Shown here: positions 1 through 9,562 of the stretch, in pieces
Numbering within the stretch: position 1 is the first letter of the stretch
How the letters are laid out: each line of letters starts with the position of its first letter
Assembly: GCF_001877785.1 (NCBI RefSeq)
Contig: NZ_MINN01000074.1
Coordinates: 496,001 to 560,000, forward strand
DNA from: Rossellomorea aquimaris
GTDB lineage: Bacteria > Bacillota > Bacilli > Bacillales > Bacillaceae_B
Direction: 5' to 3'
Length of the DNA: 64,000 bases
Translations under genes and position numbers: made by a program
Notes under the pieces: generated by a model
Told to the model about the DNA's origin: nothing
Databases searched by the model: none
What the model saw: only the letters and a program-made list of their open reading frames with translations

Positions 1-55
1 AACCTTAATCAGAGAATCGCTTTTTCACTCCTCAACATATTTGATTCCATTCATC

Positions 56-187
56 ACCGCTATTGATTTCCGTGCAAAACTTCGCTTTCCGAGGGCGGCT
101 TGTGAGCCTCCTCGGCTTCGCCTGCGGGGTCTCACCTAACCCGCTTCTCCCGCAGGAGTCTACGTTTTGCACTCCAATCAAACGCTG
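56..187. repeat. Dispersed repeat A, copy 1 (inverted-repeat ends)
   Basis: About 130 bp with imperfect inverted ends: the left end has TTGATTTCCGTGCAAAAC and the right end, read on the other strand, has TTGATTGGAGTGCAAAAC. Inner blocks (GAGCCTCCTCGG, CCTGCGGGGTCTCAC, CCCGCAGGAGTCT) recur in the copies at 10710-11095 and 42991-43225. No credible gene lies inside; the reading frame across it on the minus strand is an artefact of the repeat. The architecture is MITE-like, but mobility is inferred. From memory, similar blocks are common in Bacillaceae intergenic regions. Confidence 0.75.
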
Positions 188-343
188 AACCCGTTTTTTG
201 ATAAGTCTACTCAAAAATACAACGAAAAATTTGATGGCAGCTTTCTTTAGGTAGAATGCCATCCTTCTTTGATAAAATGGTAGATATACTGATTGGCAAT
301 ATTTTCACAGTAGTCTTTATTTACTACTTTTATCTATAACAAT

Positions 344-395
344 AAAAAAACCAAACGTATTTAAATCCCCAGGAATCAAATACGTTTGGGTTTTC
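344..395 (-). terminator. Terminator of the yneA-yneB-ynzC operon
   Basis: A 12-bp perfect stem (CCAAACGTATTT at 351-362 with AAATACGTTTGG at 378-389) is followed on the minus strand by a run of seven T (344-350). It lies about 45 bp after the ynzC stop codon. Confidence 0.85.
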
Positions 396-438
396 ACTTA
401 GACAACTTTCATTTGTTAGCGTCTAACCTTAATTCACA

Positions 439-672
439 TTAATGCATTTTGCGTTTGTTTTGGATGTCTTTTATTTTTTTGGGGGTGACTTCGTTGCCGT
501 CGGTGTCGAAGATGCGTGTGTTCTCGATGGTTCCTTTCATTGATTGACGGAATGTTTCCAGATATTCTTTTCTTAGTTTTGTTTGTTCTTTTGCTTCGCT
601 GTCAGTCAGTCCGCTCTCTTTTGACTTCTTGGCAAGCTCATTTATCCTGTTCATCTTTTTCTTAGATAGCAT
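439..672 (-). CDS. ynzC: YnzC, DUF896 family small protein
   Basis: This 77-residue, highly charged, mostly helical protein matches the YnzC/DUF896 (UPF0291) family. It has the family's usual length, an N-terminal helical hairpin (MNRINELAKKSKESGLT) and the conserved FRQSMKGTIENTRIFD segment. Its molecular function is unknown. The start is supported by AAGGAG 9 bp upstream. It is the last gene of the SOS-controlled yneA-yneB-ynzC operon, before a clear terminator. The same three-gene order next to lexA is known from B. subtilis, so DNA-damage induction is the likely regulation. Confidence 0.93.
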   Translation of the reverse strand: MLSKKKMNRINELAKKSKESGLTDSEAKEQTKLRKEYLETFRQSMKGTIENTRIFDTDGNEVTPKKIKDIQNKRKMH

Positions 673-761
673 CTATGAAAACTCCTTTACAGCTATTATC
701 CAGTACATTACTTCTATAAATATACCGATATGTTACTAGATAAGAGCTTCATTGACAAGGT

Positions 762-1427
<666 letters not shown>

Positions 1428-1754
1428 CTACTTATTATTCATCGCAAGCTGTACATCGGATTGGGTTGTATAGGGAGATGCTTCGACCGGCAAAACCAAT
1501 GACATGCCAGGCTCTATCGCGAAGGTGATTAAATCATTTTCATGTCCCACCCATTCGATGAACTCTTCCTTCGTCATATTGTATTCCCCTTCAAACTTCT
1601 CCGCAATCGTCCAGAGAGTATCACCCTTATTGACGGTGACCGTTTCATATGAAGGATCGCTCCCCCCCGATATCACGAAGTAACCCGCTGATAAAAACGA
1701 TAATATAAAAAGAATGATTATATAAGAGAAGCGATTCCAAATTTGTGTTAACAT
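1428..1754 (-). CDS. yneA: YneA, SOS cell division inhibitor with LysM domain
   Basis: A 108-residue membrane-anchored protein: one N-terminal hydrophobic segment (about residues 7-26) followed by an external LysM domain (GDTLWTIAEKF). In B. subtilis, YneA delays cell division during the SOS response by acting at the membrane side of the divisome. The start at 1754 is preferred because GGAGGT lies 7 bp upstream; the ATG at 1769 would put this SD inside the gene. It is first gene of the operon and has its own -35/-10 pair (1801-1830) overlapping a LexA box. The protein is short-lived in B. subtilis, which I cannot judge here. Confidence 0.93.
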   Translation of the reverse strand: MLTQIWNRFSYIIILFILSFLSAGYFVISGGSDPSYETVTVNKGDTLWTIAEKFEGEYNMTKEEFIEWVGHENDLITFAIEPGMSLVLPVEASPYTTQSDVQLAMNNK

Positions 1755-1770
1755 ATTAACGACCTCCATA

Positions 1771-1853
1771 CGAATGTTTGTTCTGTTTGTTTGTAACTAG
1801 ATTGTAATACGAACATCCGTTTGGTGTCAACCGAAAATTCGAACTTATGTTTG
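1771..1853. promoter_or_regulatory. Three LexA (SOS) boxes between yneA and lexA
   Basis: Three matches to the Bacillus LexA box CGAAC-N4-GTTCG lie in the divergent intergenic region: CGAATGTTTGTTCT at 1771-1784, CGAACATCCGTTTG at 1810-1823 and CGAACTTATGTTTG at 1840-1853. The second sits in the yneA promoter spacer and the third overlaps the lexA -35 box, so LexA would repress both directions and itself. This is the arrangement known for B. subtilis lexA-yneA. Confidence 0.9.
1801..1830 (-). promoter_or_regulatory. Sigma-A promoter of yneA operon
   Basis: On the minus strand, TTGACA (1825-1830) and TACAAT (1801-1806) are separated by 18 bp, with a LexA box inside the spacer. Confidence 0.8.
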
Positions 1854-1879
1854 TATCAGTCTGAAAGACATGCTATAAT
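1851..1879 (+). promoter_or_regulatory. Sigma-A promoter of lexA
   Basis: TTGTAT (1851-1856), a 17-bp spacer and the extended -10 TGCTATAAT (TATAAT at 1874-1879). The -35 is partly covered by the third LexA box. GAGGTG at 1901 serves the ATG at 1914. Confidence 0.85.
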
Positions 1880-1913
1880 GGGAACATAAGATCTATAATA
1901 GAGGTGCGTGTAA

Positions 1914-2534
1914 ATGACTAAATTGTCTAAACGACAGCAAGACATACTTCAATACATTAAAGTATCTGTTAAAGAAAAAGGGTATCCGCCATCAGTACGG
2001 GAGATTGGTGAAGCTGTCGGTTTGGCTTCAAGTTCAACCGTCCACGGCCATCTTGCAAGGCTCGAAAGCAAAGGGCTTATCCGGCGTGATCCCACCAAGC
2101 CAAGGGCAATTGAGATACTGGATCTGGAGGAAGATACAATCCCCCGCCAGAAGGTTGTAAACGTCCCGTTGATCGGTAAGGTAACTGCCGGACAGCCGAT
2201 TACAGCGGTTGAAAACGTTGAGGAATTTTTCCCGCTGCCAGAACATCTGGCCCCTTCAGATGAGCAGGTTTTCATGCTTGAAATCATGGGAGACAGCATG
2301 ATCGAAGCCGGTATCCTTGACGGGGACTTCGTCATAGTAAGACAACAGCAGACTGCCAACAACGGTGATATCGTCGTTGCCATGACGGAAGAAGATGAAG
2401 CAACAGTCAAACGCTTTTTCAAAGAAAAAGATTTTGTAAGACTTCAACCGGAAAACTCAACGATGAGCCCGATCATATTACGAAATGTTTCAATCCTTGG
2501 AAAAGTTATCGGTGTGTATCGTCAGGTTCATTAA
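1914..2534 (+). CDS. lexA: LexA, SOS transcriptional repressor
   Basis: A 206-residue LexA. The N-terminal winged helix-turn-helix (about residues 1-65) includes [19 protein letters not shown]. The C-terminal S24 peptidase-like half holds the Ala-Gly self-cleavage site in GKVTAGQPI (near residue 91-92), the serine nucleophile in MGDSMIEAG and the lysine general base in ATVKRFF. When RecA-ssDNA filaments form, LexA cleaves itself and releases SOS genes. It is divergent from yneA and autoregulated through the shared LexA boxes. The start is fixed by GAGGTG 7 bp upstream and by family length. Confidence 0.98.
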   Translation: MTKLSKRQQDILQYIKVSVKEKGYPPSVREIGEAVGLASSSTVHGHLARLESKGLIRRDPTKPRAIEILDLEEDTIPRQKVVNVPLIGKVTAGQPITAVENVEEFFPLPEHLAPSDEQVFMLEIMGDSMIEAGILDGDFVIVRQQQTANNGDIVVAMTEEDEATVKRFFKEKDFVRLQPENSTMSPIILRNVSILGKVIGVYRQVH

Positions 2535-2550
2535 TTGCTTCGAACAAACA

Positions 2551-2578
2551 AAAAAACGCTGAGTGTCAGCGTTTTTTT
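2551..2578 (+). terminator. lexA terminator
   Basis: The stem AAACGCTGA/TCAGCGTTT with a 3-nt loop, followed by a T run on the plus strand, 17 bp after the lexA stop. Confidence 0.9.
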
Positions 2579-2601
2579 GTTTGTCTTTCACATCCCCGTA
2601 T

Positions 2602-2634
2602 AAAAAGCCAGCGCATCCGTGCAGCGCTGGCTTT
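2602..2634 (-). terminator. glnRA terminator
   Basis: An 11-bp stem (AAAGCCAGCGC 2604-2614 with GCGCTGGCTTT 2624-2634), followed on the minus strand by TTTTTATAC. It lies just after the glnA stop and is back to back with the lexA terminator. Confidence 0.88.
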
Positions 2635-2648
2635 AATACTATAAAATT

Positions 2649-3983
2649 TTAGTACATTTGGATATACTGTTCTCTTTCCCAAGGGTGAACTTGTGTACGG
2701 AACATATCCCATTCGATTTCCTTCGCTTCCACAAAGTGTTCGAAGATGTGCCCTCCAAGGGAGTTGATGATTACTTCGTCTTTTTTCAGTTCTTCCAATG
2801 CTGCATATAAAGTAGCAGGTAAATCAATGATGCCCGCTTCTTCACGTTCCTTTTTATCCATTACATAGATATTGCGGTCAATCGGAGCCGGTGCATCAAG
2901 ATTATTTTTGATTCCATCCAGACCAGCCGCAAGAAGGACAGACATAGCCAGGTATGGGTTAGCTGCCGGATCGACACTTCTGACTTCAACACGTGTACTG
3001 ATTCCGCGGGAAGCCGGTATACGGATTAACGGGCTTCTGTTTTGTGCAGACCATGCTACGTAACATGGAGCTTCGTAGCCAGGAACCAATCGTTTATAGG
3101 AGTTTACCGTCGGATTCGTAATTGCAGTGAATGCAGTGGCATGCTTGATTGTGCCTGCCAGGAATTGACGTGCTGTATCACTTAATTGAAGATCGCCTTT
3201 TTCATCAAAGAAAGAATTTTTGCCATCTTTAAATAATGACATATTACAGTGCATCCCGGAACCATTCACCCCGAATAAAGGTTTCGGCATAAATGTTGCA
3301 TGCAGTCCGTGTTTACGTGCGATGGTTTTTACAACCAGTTTAAACGTCTGGATATCATCACATGCTTTAAGAGCACTTGCATATTTAAAGTCGATCTCAT
3401 GCTGCCCAGGTGCAACCTCATGGTGGGAAGCTTCGATCTCAAAGCCCATTTCCTCTAACTCAAGGGCGATATCACGGCGGCAGTTTTCACCAAGGTCTGT
3501 AGGTGCAAGGTCGAAGTAACCTCCGTTATCATTCAGCTCAAGTGTAGGTTCACCATTAACATCCAGCTTGAAAAGGAAGAATTCCGGTTCAGGCCCAAGA
3601 TTGAAATCAGAGAATCCAAGCTCTTCCATCTCTTTCAATACCCGCTTAAGGTTATTTCGCGGATCACCTTCGAAAGGAGTTCCATCCGGATTGTAAATAT
3701 CACAAATCAGGCGTGCAACTTTCCCTTTTTCTGCAGTCCACGGGAAGACAAGCCATGTGTCAAGGTCAGGAAACAGATACATATCTGATTCTTCGATTCG
3801 TACGAAACCTTCAATAGAAGATCCGTCAAACATCATTTTATTATCCAATGCTTTCTCCAGCTGGCTGAAAGGGATCTCAACGTTCTTGATTGTCCCTAAA
3901 ATGTCTGTGAATTGGAGACGGATGAATTTAACACCCTCCTCATTCGCTAATCGGATCACATCTTCACGAGTATACTTTGCCAT
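2649..3983 (-). CDS. glnA: Glutamine synthetase type I-alpha
   Basis: A 444-residue GSI-alpha enzyme that makes glutamine from glutamate, ammonia and ATP in the cytoplasm as a dodecamer. The N-terminal beta-grasp domain is followed by the catalytic barrel with the metal and substrate signatures [18 protein letters not shown] and NGSGMHCN. The Arg within GFVRIEESD matches the residue used for glutamine feedback inhibition in B. subtilis. The adenylylation-loop tyrosine and insert of GSI-beta enzymes are absent, as expected. In B. subtilis the feedback-inhibited enzyme also controls GlnR and TnrA. It is the second gene of the glnRA operon, 38 bp after glnR. Confidence 0.98.
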   Translation of the reverse strand: MAKYTREDVIRLANEEGVKFIRLQFTDILGTIKNVEIPFSQLEKALDNKMMFDGSSIEGFVRIEESDMYLFPDLDTWLVFPWTAEKGKVARLICDIYNPDGTPFEGDPRNNLKRVLKEMEELGFSDFNLGPEPEFFLFKLDVNGEPTLELNDNGGYFDLAPTDLGENCRRDIALELEEMGFEIEASHHEVAPGQHEIDFKYASALKACDDIQTFKLVVKTIARKHGLHATFMPKPLFGVNGSGMHCNMSLFKDGKNSFFDEKGDLQLSDTARQFLAGTIKHATAFTAITNPTVNSYKRLVPGYEAPCYVAWSAQNRSPLIRIPASRGISTRVEVRSVDPAANPYLAMSVLLAAGLDGIKNNLDAPAPIDRNIYVMDKKEREEAGIIDLPATLYAALEELKKDEVIINSLGGHIFEHFVEAKEIEWDMFRTQVHPWEREQYIQMY

Positions 3984-4021
3984 TTACGTAATTCCTCCTC
4001 AGATTTAATTAAGGTTATTTA

Positions 4022-4438
4022 TTAATGAAAAAAGCGGGACATATCTCCCTGACGCAAGGAAGCCCGGTTAAATTTTCCTGAATGCATCAATTCATTCCGG
4101 AGTAATTTACGAAGCTGTTCGTCAGATAGATCCTGCCGTGCTTTTACTTCCTCCTGCTTGCTTGTTTCAGATACTACTTTCTTTTTGTCCACGGCATTAA
4201 CCGAGAAGATTTTCTTGATTCCTGCCATGTTCACCCCTTGATCTAACAAATCCTTAACTTCCAATAGTTTATCAATGTCATTCAAGGAAAAGAGTCTGCG
4301 ATTCCCCTCTGTCCGGGCGGGGGTTATCAACCCGTGCTCTTCGTAGTATCGGATTTGACGAGCCGTTAAGTCCGTGAGCTGCATGACAATACTGATTGGA
4401 AACAATGCCATCGTTCGACGAATTTCACTTCCACTCAT
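4022..4438 (-). CDS. glnR: GlnR, MerR-family nitrogen regulator
   Basis: A 138-residue MerR-family repressor. The winged HTH holds [20 protein letters not shown] (about residues 18-37). The C-terminal tail is the region that senses feedback-inhibited glutamine synthetase in the B. subtilis protein. The ATG at 4438 is used because it begins the conserved N-terminus and has AGGAGGG upstream; an in-frame ATG 30 bp earlier would place this SD inside the gene. GlnR represses its own operon through two sites over the promoter at 4475-4525. Confidence 0.96.
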   Translation of the reverse strand: MSGSEIRRTMALFPISIVMQLTDLTARQIRYYEEHGLITPARTEGNRRLFSLNDIDKLLEVKDLLDQGVNMAGIKKIFSVNAVDKKKVVSETSKQEEVKARQDLSDEQLRKLLRNELMHSGKFNRASLRQGDMSRFFH

Positions 4439-4474
4439 CTTCGATACCCTCCTTTTCTTTTCCTTCATGGTCTT

Positions 4475-4525
4475 ATTATATGTAATGTTAAGTATTCTGT
4501 CAATGAAATGTCAGAAAAACTTACA
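4475..4525 (-). promoter_or_regulatory. glnRA promoter with two GlnR/TnrA sites
   Basis: On the minus strand, TTGACA (4498-4503), a 17-bp spacer and TATAAT (4475-4480) form a consensus sigma-A promoter. Two GlnR/TnrA-type boxes (TGTNA-N7-TNACA) accompany it: a perfect one at 4509-4525 and one with a single mismatch at 4486-4502 that covers the -35 box. The pairing matches the known B. subtilis glnRA control region. Confidence 0.9.
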
Positions 4526-4543
4526 TGAAGTATCAAAAGGAAA

Positions 4544-4566
4544 GGATAGTCGATTTTAGACTATCC
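4544..4566 (-). terminator. Terminator of hflX-ynbB
   Basis: The perfect 8-bp stem GGATAGTC/GACTATCC with a 7-nt loop lies 14 bp after the ynbB stop; TTTCCTTTTG follows on the minus strand. Confidence 0.7.
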
Positions 4567-4579
4567 AATTACCTTTCTA

Positions 4580-5857
4580 TTATCCGTTTTTAATGGTAAG
4601 TAAACCTTTTTCAATTAAATGATCCAGTGCCGTGCATACTGCAATTTTGACATGAGAATACGTCAGTCCGCCCTGTACAAAGGCGGTATAAGGAGGCCTG
4701 ATCGGGCCATCTGCCGATAATTCGATACTTGACCCCTGGATAAAAGTACCTGCTGCCATGATGACATCATCCTCATAGCCGGGCATGTAATTTGGGTACG
4801 GCGTAAAATGTGAATTAATTGGAGAAGCAAATTGAATGGCCTGACAAAAAGTGATCATCTTTTCCTTATCGTCAAATTGCACCGATTGAATTAGGTCTGT
4901 ACGCTTGTCCCTAGGGCCAGGATTTGTATTCATTCCCATCTCGGTCAGCATAGCCGAAGTGAATACAGCTCCCTTCAAGGATTGTGCCACTACGTGGGGA
5001 GCAAGGAAGAAACCCTGGTACATCTCCTGCAAGCTATAAAGTGAGGCACCTGCTTCTGCCCCTATCCCCGGTGAGGTCATTCTATAGGAACAGCTATCAA
5101 CCAGTTCCTTTTTCCCGACTATGTATCCGCCTGTCTTGGCAAGTCCTCCGCCAGGATTCTTGATAAGCGAACCAGCAATTAAATCGGCACCAGCATGGCA
5201 CGGTTCTATATCCTCAACAAATTCACCGTAGCAATTGTCCACAAATACTACAATTTCAGGATTGATTTCCTTTACAAAAGCAATCATATCCCGGATTTCT
5301 TCTATAGTAAATGAAGGACGGTTTGCATATCCTTTCGAACGCTGGATGCCTATCATTTTGGTTTTAGGGGAGATGGCCTTCTGTACGTTTGCAAAATCCA
5401 CCTTGCCGGTTTCATCCAGATCCACGCATTTATATGAAATGTTGAAATCTTTGAGCGACCCGTTCCCTTCACCTCTTGTCCCTACTATTTCTTCCAGGGT
5501 ATCATAAGGTTTTCCGGTGATATACAGAAGTTCATCACAGGGTCTTAATATACCGAATAAAGCGATGGAGATCGCATGGGTCCCTGAGATGATCTGCGGC
5601 CTGACCAACCCTGCTTCACCGCCAAATACATCTGCATATATTTTTTCGAGTGTGTCCCTGCCTATATCGTCATAACCGTATCCTGTGGACGGGGTGAAGT
5701 GGGAGTCACTGACTTTGTGTTTTTGAAATGATTTAAGGACTTTAAACTGATTCTTCTCTGATCTTTCATCGATTTCCCTATGAGTTAATTGAATTAAGTT
5801 TTCTACTTTATTAACGACAGGTTTTAAAATCTGCCCATGTTTGAGTTGTTCTAACAT
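4580..5857 (-). CDS. ynbB: YnbB, aluminium-resistance / methionine gamma-lyase-like PLP protein
   Basis: A 425-residue fold-type I PLP enzyme of the family annotated as aluminium resistance protein or methionine gamma-lyase family (PF06838). Visible landmarks are GYGYDDIGRD near residue 60, VFVDNCYGEFVE for the cofactor-stacking aspartate region, and the probable PLP lysine in SLIKNPGGG near residue 233. The substrate is not established; the family name comes from an early resistance phenotype and homology to Cys/Met lyases. Its start codon overlaps the hflX stop by one base, indicating an operon. The synteny hflX-ynbB-glnR-glnA is the classical Bacillus order. Confidence 0.92.
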   Translation of the reverse strand: MLEQLKHGQILKPVVNKVENLIQLTHREIDERSEKNQFKVLKSFQKHKVSDSHFTPSTGYGYDDIGRDTLEKIYADVFGGEAGLVRPQIISGTHAISIALFGILRPCDELLYITGKPYDTLEEIVGTRGEGNGSLKDFNISYKCVDLDETGKVDFANVQKAISPKTKMIGIQRSKGYANRPSFTIEEIRDMIAFVKEINPEIVVFVDNCYGEFVEDIEPCHAGADLIAGSLIKNPGGGLAKTGGYIVGKKELVDSCSYRMTSPGIGAEAGASLYSLQEMYQGFFLAPHVVAQSLKGAVFTSAMLTEMGMNTNPGPRDKRTDLIQSVQFDDKEKMITFCQAIQFASPINSHFTPYPNYMPGYEDDVIMAAGTFIQGSSIELSADGPIRPPYTAFVQGGLTYSHVKIAVCTALDHLIEKGLLTIKNG

Positions 5858-7125
5858 TACTTGCTTCCCTTCTGCTTTTGAAATTTCTTGATGCTCCCGC
5901 TAATCTGATGGTCTTCCAGGTGATACCCTTCCACTTCATACAACTGGGTGTCATCATCGAAGTACAGGTTCAATAAAATGGTATCATTCTTGAGTTGAGA
6001 AAGAACCTTCCCTTCATTTGACGGTACCTGTACTTGATATTTATCCATTTGTTTTTTTACCATATCCTCGATCCTCAATAGAAGCTGCCTTCGGTCTTCA
6101 TTGTCAATCGCACTGATCAAGATCTGATCTGCACCGCTTACAGGCACAAACTCCGAATGGCAGATATCACGCTTGTTGTATACAGTAAGCATTGGCAGCC
6201 CATCCATCCCCAGCTCTTCAAGCAGAGAATGCACGGTTTCTTCGTGCTGGTGATAATCGGGATTCGAACTATCCACAACATGTAATAGGAGATCCGCTTC
6301 TTTTACTTCCTCAAGGGTGGAGCGGAATGCCGCTATCAGGGATGTAGGAAGATCTTGTATAAAGCCGACAGTATCAGTCAGTAAAGTGGAGTACCCGCTC
6401 GGCAATGGCATTTTCCTTGTCATCGGATCCAATGTTGCAAACAGTTGATTCTCTTCGTATGACTCCGCTGCTGAAAGCCGGTTGAACAACGTTGACTTTC
6501 CTGCGTTCGTATAACCGACCAGGGCCGCCTGAAATGTATTATTCTTCTTTCTTCTTTCACGGTACCTTTCACGATGCTCTACAATGGTCTTAAGCTGCTT
6601 TTTAATGTCATCGATTCTACGATGAATATGCCTTCTGTCGCTTTCAAGTTTTGTTTCTCCCGGCCCCCTGGTCCCGATGCCTCCTCCCAGCCTCGATAGC
6701 GATGTGCCTTTTCCAATCAGGCGGGGAAGCAGATACTGAAGCTGGGCAAGTTCCACTTGGAGTTTTCCTTCCCTGGACCTGGCTCGCTGAGCGAATATAT
6801 CCAGGATTAACTGTGTCCTGTCGATGACCCTTGCGTCAAGTTCTTTTGACAGATTCCTTACCTGACTTGGGGAAAGCTCGTCATTGAAGATGATGATATC
6901 CGGGTCAAATTGTTCTTCCAGGGCCCTTAATTCACCCACCTTCCCTTTGCCTATATATGTACCGGGATCTATCCTGTCCCTTTTTTGGGACAGGACCGCC
7001 ATTACTTCACCCTGAGCCGTCTTTGCCAATTCTTCAAGTTCTTTCATACTATATTGAAAACGGAGATTGTCTTCATCCAGCTGACAACCGGCCAGGAGTA
7101 TTTTTTCCTTTACATCTTTTTGCAA
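5857..7125 (-). CDS. hflX: HflX, ribosome-associated GTPase
   Basis: A 422-residue HflX (YnbA) GTPase, a ribosome-splitting or rescue factor in other bacteria. The N-terminal HflX domain contains IGKGKVGEL and the conserved glycine-rich GIGTRGPGE. A long helical linker precedes the G domain, with G1 GYTNAGKS (about residue 205), G2-region threonines in FATLDPMTRK, G3 DTVGF and G4 NKRD. It starts at a TTG preceded by GAAGGG. It overlaps ynbB by one base, so the two are co-transcribed toward the terminator at 4544-4566. Confidence 0.96.
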   Translation of the reverse strand: MQKDVKEKILLAGCQLDEDNLRFQYSMKELEELAKTAQGEVMAVLSQKRDRIDPGTYIGKGKVGELRALEEQFDPDIIIFNDELSPSQVRNLSKELDARVIDRTQLILDIFAQRARSREGKLQVELAQLQYLLPRLIGKGTSLSRLGGGIGTRGPGETKLESDRRHIHRRIDDIKKQLKTIVEHRERYRERRKKNNTFQAALVGYTNAGKSTLFNRLSAAESYEENQLFATLDPMTRKMPLPSGYSTLLTDTVGFIQDLPTSLIAAFRSTLEEVKEADLLLHVVDSSNPDYHQHEETVHSLLEELGMDGLPMLTVYNKRDICHSEFVPVSGADQILISAIDNEDRRQLLLRIEDMVKKQMDKYQVQVPSNEGKVLSQLKNDTILLNLYFDDDTQLYEVEGYHLEDHQISGSIKKFQKQKGSK

Positions 7126-7314
7126 TAAGTGCCCTTCTTTCTTCTTAATTTAGTTTTATAAATCCCATCTTATCAAAAGTGATATACAAACTCTATTTTT
7201 AAAGTAATCAAAAATGATTGCATTTGTATTTTTTCGTGTTAAAATCAGTATGTTTGATTAGAGATACTGAAATGAAATTTACATAGAATGACGGATCTGG
7301 TAAGGAGGGGTTAC

Positions 7315-7923
7315 ATGACCTGGGAAGTATTGAGCATTATCGGCACAGTTGCGTTTGCAGTATCAGGTGCCATCATTGCCATGGAAGAAGAATATGATAT
7401 TTTGGGAGTCTACATTTTAGGCATAGTCACAGCTTTTGGCGGCGGGGCAATCAGAAACTTGCTGATCGGGGTGCCTGTGTCGGCATTATGGGAACAGGGA
7501 ATGCTGTTTCAAATTGCACTATTGGCCATCACGGCCGTATTTATATTCCCTAATAATCTATTGAAACATTGGCGCCGGTGGGGGAATTTCTTTGATGCTG
7601 TAGGCCTATCTGCCTTTGCGATTCAGGGTGCCCTTTACGCATATGAGATGAACCATCCCCTTTCAGCCGTCATCGTGGCAGCCGTATTGACCGGAAGCGG
7701 CGGGGGGATCATAAGGGATCTGTTAGCCGGAAGAAAGCCCCTTGTACTGCGCTCCGAAATTTATGCGGTCTGGGCCGTCATGTGCGGTGTCGCCGTTGGT
7801 CTTGGAATAACAAGTTCACCATTTGAACTTTATACATTATTCATCCTGACGACTGCACTTCGGGTCCTGTCATATTTGTATAAATGGCGGTTACCCAATA
7901 GAAGCCTAAGGGCACATGGTTGA
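7315..7923 (+). CDS. TRIC-like channel family membrane protein (UPF0126)
   Basis: A 202-residue integral membrane protein with about seven hydrophobic helices and two matching halves, each with a glycine-rich motif (FGGGAIRNLLIG and GSGGGIIRDLLAG). This is the prokaryotic TRIC / YvgT-YicG (UPF0126) pattern. Family structures show cation-channel architecture; the physiological role in Bacillus is unclear. I moved the start to the ATG at 7315 because AAGGAGG lies about 7 bp upstream; the longer frame from 7288 lacks an SD. It stands alone, divergent from hflX and convergent with spoVK. Confidence 0.88.
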   Translation: MTWEVLSIIGTVAFAVSGAIIAMEEEYDILGVYILGIVTAFGGGAIRNLLIGVPVSALWEQGMLFQIALLAITAVFIFPNNLLKHWRRWGNFFDAVGLSAFAIQGALYAYEMNHPLSAVIVAAVLTGSGGGIIRDLLAGRKPLVLRSEIYAVWAVMCGVAVGLGITSSPFELYTLFILTTALRVLSYLYKWRLPNRSLRAHG

Positions 7924-7931
7924 TTCATCAA

Positions 7932-7963
7932 AAAACCAGCATTCTCCTAGAATGCTGGTTTTA
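7932..7963. terminator. Bidirectional terminator between the TRIC-like gene and spoVK
   Basis: The stem ACCAGCATTCT/AGAATGCTGGT with a 3-nt loop has A-rich and T-rich flanks on both strands, so it can end both convergent genes. Confidence 0.88.
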
Positions 7964-7981
7964 TAATTTATATTTTCATTG

Positions 7982-8938
7982 TCATTCACTATTTCCTTTT
8001 GTGAAAATCAGATCATTGCTCCTGATCGTTATTAAATCATTCCGGCTGTAACAATTCTCAAGAAGCAGTCTCATTGCTTGGGATCGGATTGATTTTTCCA
8101 GTATATTCCTTACGTATCTGCCATTGGAAAAAGCCATGGGTGATAAAGAATTCTTGGCGGAATGGAGATGGTCCCTGATTTTTCTTTCGGCATCTGAACT
8201 TAATACGTATTGTTTTTCGTCCAGCATTCTTTTTCCGATTTCCATCAGCTGATCTACCGAATAATCGGGAAAATGAAAGACCAGAGGAAATCGGGATTGA
8301 AGGCCGGGGTTCAGCGTGAGGAAATGATCCATTTCCTTTGAATAACCCGCCAGTATCAGTATGAACTCATGCTGTTTATCTTCCATGTGTTTGACCAGTG
8401 TATCGATCGCTTCTTTTCCGAAATCTTTTTCACCGCCCCTGCCGAGTGAATACGCTTCATCTATGAATAAAATGCCTCCAAGGGATTTTTTGATCAAGTC
8501 CCTTGTCTTTTGGGCTGTATGTCCGATGTACTCACCGACAAGGTCTGCTCTTTCCGCTTCGATCAAATGACCCTTCGACAAAACATTCATCTTCAAAAAT
8601 AATTTGCCTATAATTCTCGCAACAGTGGTCTTCCCGGTACCGGGATTACCTTTGAACATCATATGAAGTGCCTGCTTACCAGCTTTCAACCCCATAGCTT
8701 CCCGTTTTTTATTTACATATATCCATGCATATATTTCTTTGACCATCTTCTTCATTTCTTCCATCCCGACAAGAGCCCCTAACTCTTCTTCAATCTCTTT
8801 TAAAGCCACATGTTCCTGAGGAAGGGTTTGAGGCAGGCTATCGGGCTTCAGTGTATCCCTTACTGAATTGCGCTTTTGTGAATTTAGCACAATACTGATT
8901 TGCCCATTATTTTTCATTCTCATTGGTTGCTGTTCCAC
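7982..8938 (-). CDS. spoVK: SpoVK (SpoVJ), sporulation AAA+ ATPase
   Basis: A 318-residue AAA+ ATPase of the CbxX/CfqX group, needed for spore maturation in B. subtilis. The N-terminal 60 residues are variable; then come VGMEEMKK, Walker A GNPGTGKT (about residue 95), Walker B ILFIDEAYSL (near 157), sensor segments in HEFILILAGYS and the arginine region NPGLQSRFP. The start is GTG at 8938, preceded by GAGGTG with 6-bp spacing. In B. subtilis it is transcribed by sigma-E; I found no convincing sigma-E box upstream here. It faces the TRIC-like gene and ends at the shared terminator. Confidence 0.96.
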   Translation of the reverse strand: MEQQPMRMKNNGQISIVLNSQKRNSVRDTLKPDSLPQTLPQEHVALKEIEEELGALVGMEEMKKMVKEIYAWIYVNKKREAMGLKAGKQALHMMFKGNPGTGKTTVARIIGKLFLKMNVLSKGHLIEAERADLVGEYIGHTAQKTRDLIKKSLGGILFIDEAYSLGRGGEKDFGKEAIDTLVKHMEDKQHEFILILAGYSKEMDHFLTLNPGLQSRFPLVFHFPDYSVDQLMEIGKRMLDEKQYVLSSDAERKIRDHLHSAKNSLSPMAFSNGRYVRNILEKSIRSQAMRLLLENCYSRNDLITIRSNDLIFTKGNSE

Positions 8939-9231
8939 TTATTTCACCTCGCCATTCTGCAGACAGTTGACATATAGCGGCCTTTTGGAGGGCAAGCGCC
9001 TATAGAAAAATAAATGAAAAAAACGCAGAATTCTGTCATATCATGCGCTTTCCCGAGAAATATACAGAATCTTTGCTGTTCTGAATTCAATAGCAGTTGG
9101 AAATGATAGCAGCTCCAGGTTCATCCTCATAAAATTTCAGGTTAAATAAAGATTCAAATAAATTCTCTTATCATTCTATTCAACGTTATCATTTTTCATT
9201 AACAAAAGTATCAAGAATATGGGGAGCATAT
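8939..9231. other. Intergenic gap between hfq and spoVK, no gene seen
   Basis: About 290 bp upstream of spoVK without a supported open reading frame. It contains the 10-bp palindrome CAGAATTCTG (9026-9035) and a related ACAGAA...TTCTGA arrangement about 40 bp away, which could be an operator but has no supporting evidence. No clear promoter was recognised. Confidence 0.5.
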
Positions 9232-9264
9232 AAAAAAGCTGCCCGAAATGAATCGGGCAGCTTT
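9232..9264 (-). terminator. miaA-hfq terminator
   Basis: A 12-bp stem (AAAGCTGCCCGA with TCGGGCAGCTTT, loop AATGAA), followed on the minus strand by a run of T, 36 bp after the hfq stop. Confidence 0.9.
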
Positions 9265-9299
9265 GGCAATTTCAATTGATTAGAACTGGAACTAAACGA

Positions 9300-9533
9300 T
9301 TAATTACTCTCTTCAAAATTTATCTGCACATTCCGCTGAGGAGCGAATGTAGAAATCGCATGCTTATAAACCAACTGCTGCTTCCCTTCGCATTCAAACA
9401 GGACGGTGAAATTGTCAAATCCCTTTACTTGGCCGCGGATTTGGAAGCCATTCAAAAGGAATACCGTACATAGTGAATTGTCTTTACGCAACTGGTTCAG
9501 AAATTGATCTTGAATATTAATGGATTGTTTCAT
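9300..9533 (-). CDS. hfq: Hfq, RNA chaperone
   Basis: A 77-residue Sm-like protein that forms a hexameric ring binding U-rich and A-rich RNA. Sm1 includes [19 protein letters not shown] and Sm2 includes [10 protein letters not shown], with the distal and proximal RNA-binding residues in place. The protein lacks the long C-terminal tail of enterobacterial Hfq, as usual in Firmicutes. The start has AGGAGGAGG about 7 bp upstream. It follows miaA by 29 bp, the conserved Bacillus order, so the two are probably co-transcribed. Confidence 0.97.
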   Translation of the reverse strand: MKQSINIQDQFLNQLRKDNSLCTVFLLNGFQIRGQVKGFDNFTVLFECEGKQQLVYKHAISTFAPQRNVQINFEESN

Positions 9534-9562
9534 GTTTAGTCCTCCTCCTCTATCTCTACTTA

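Noticed and set aside
32..262. Minus-strand frame of 76 codons at the left end
   Set aside because: It runs across repeat A copy 1, has low-complexity basic composition and no SD.
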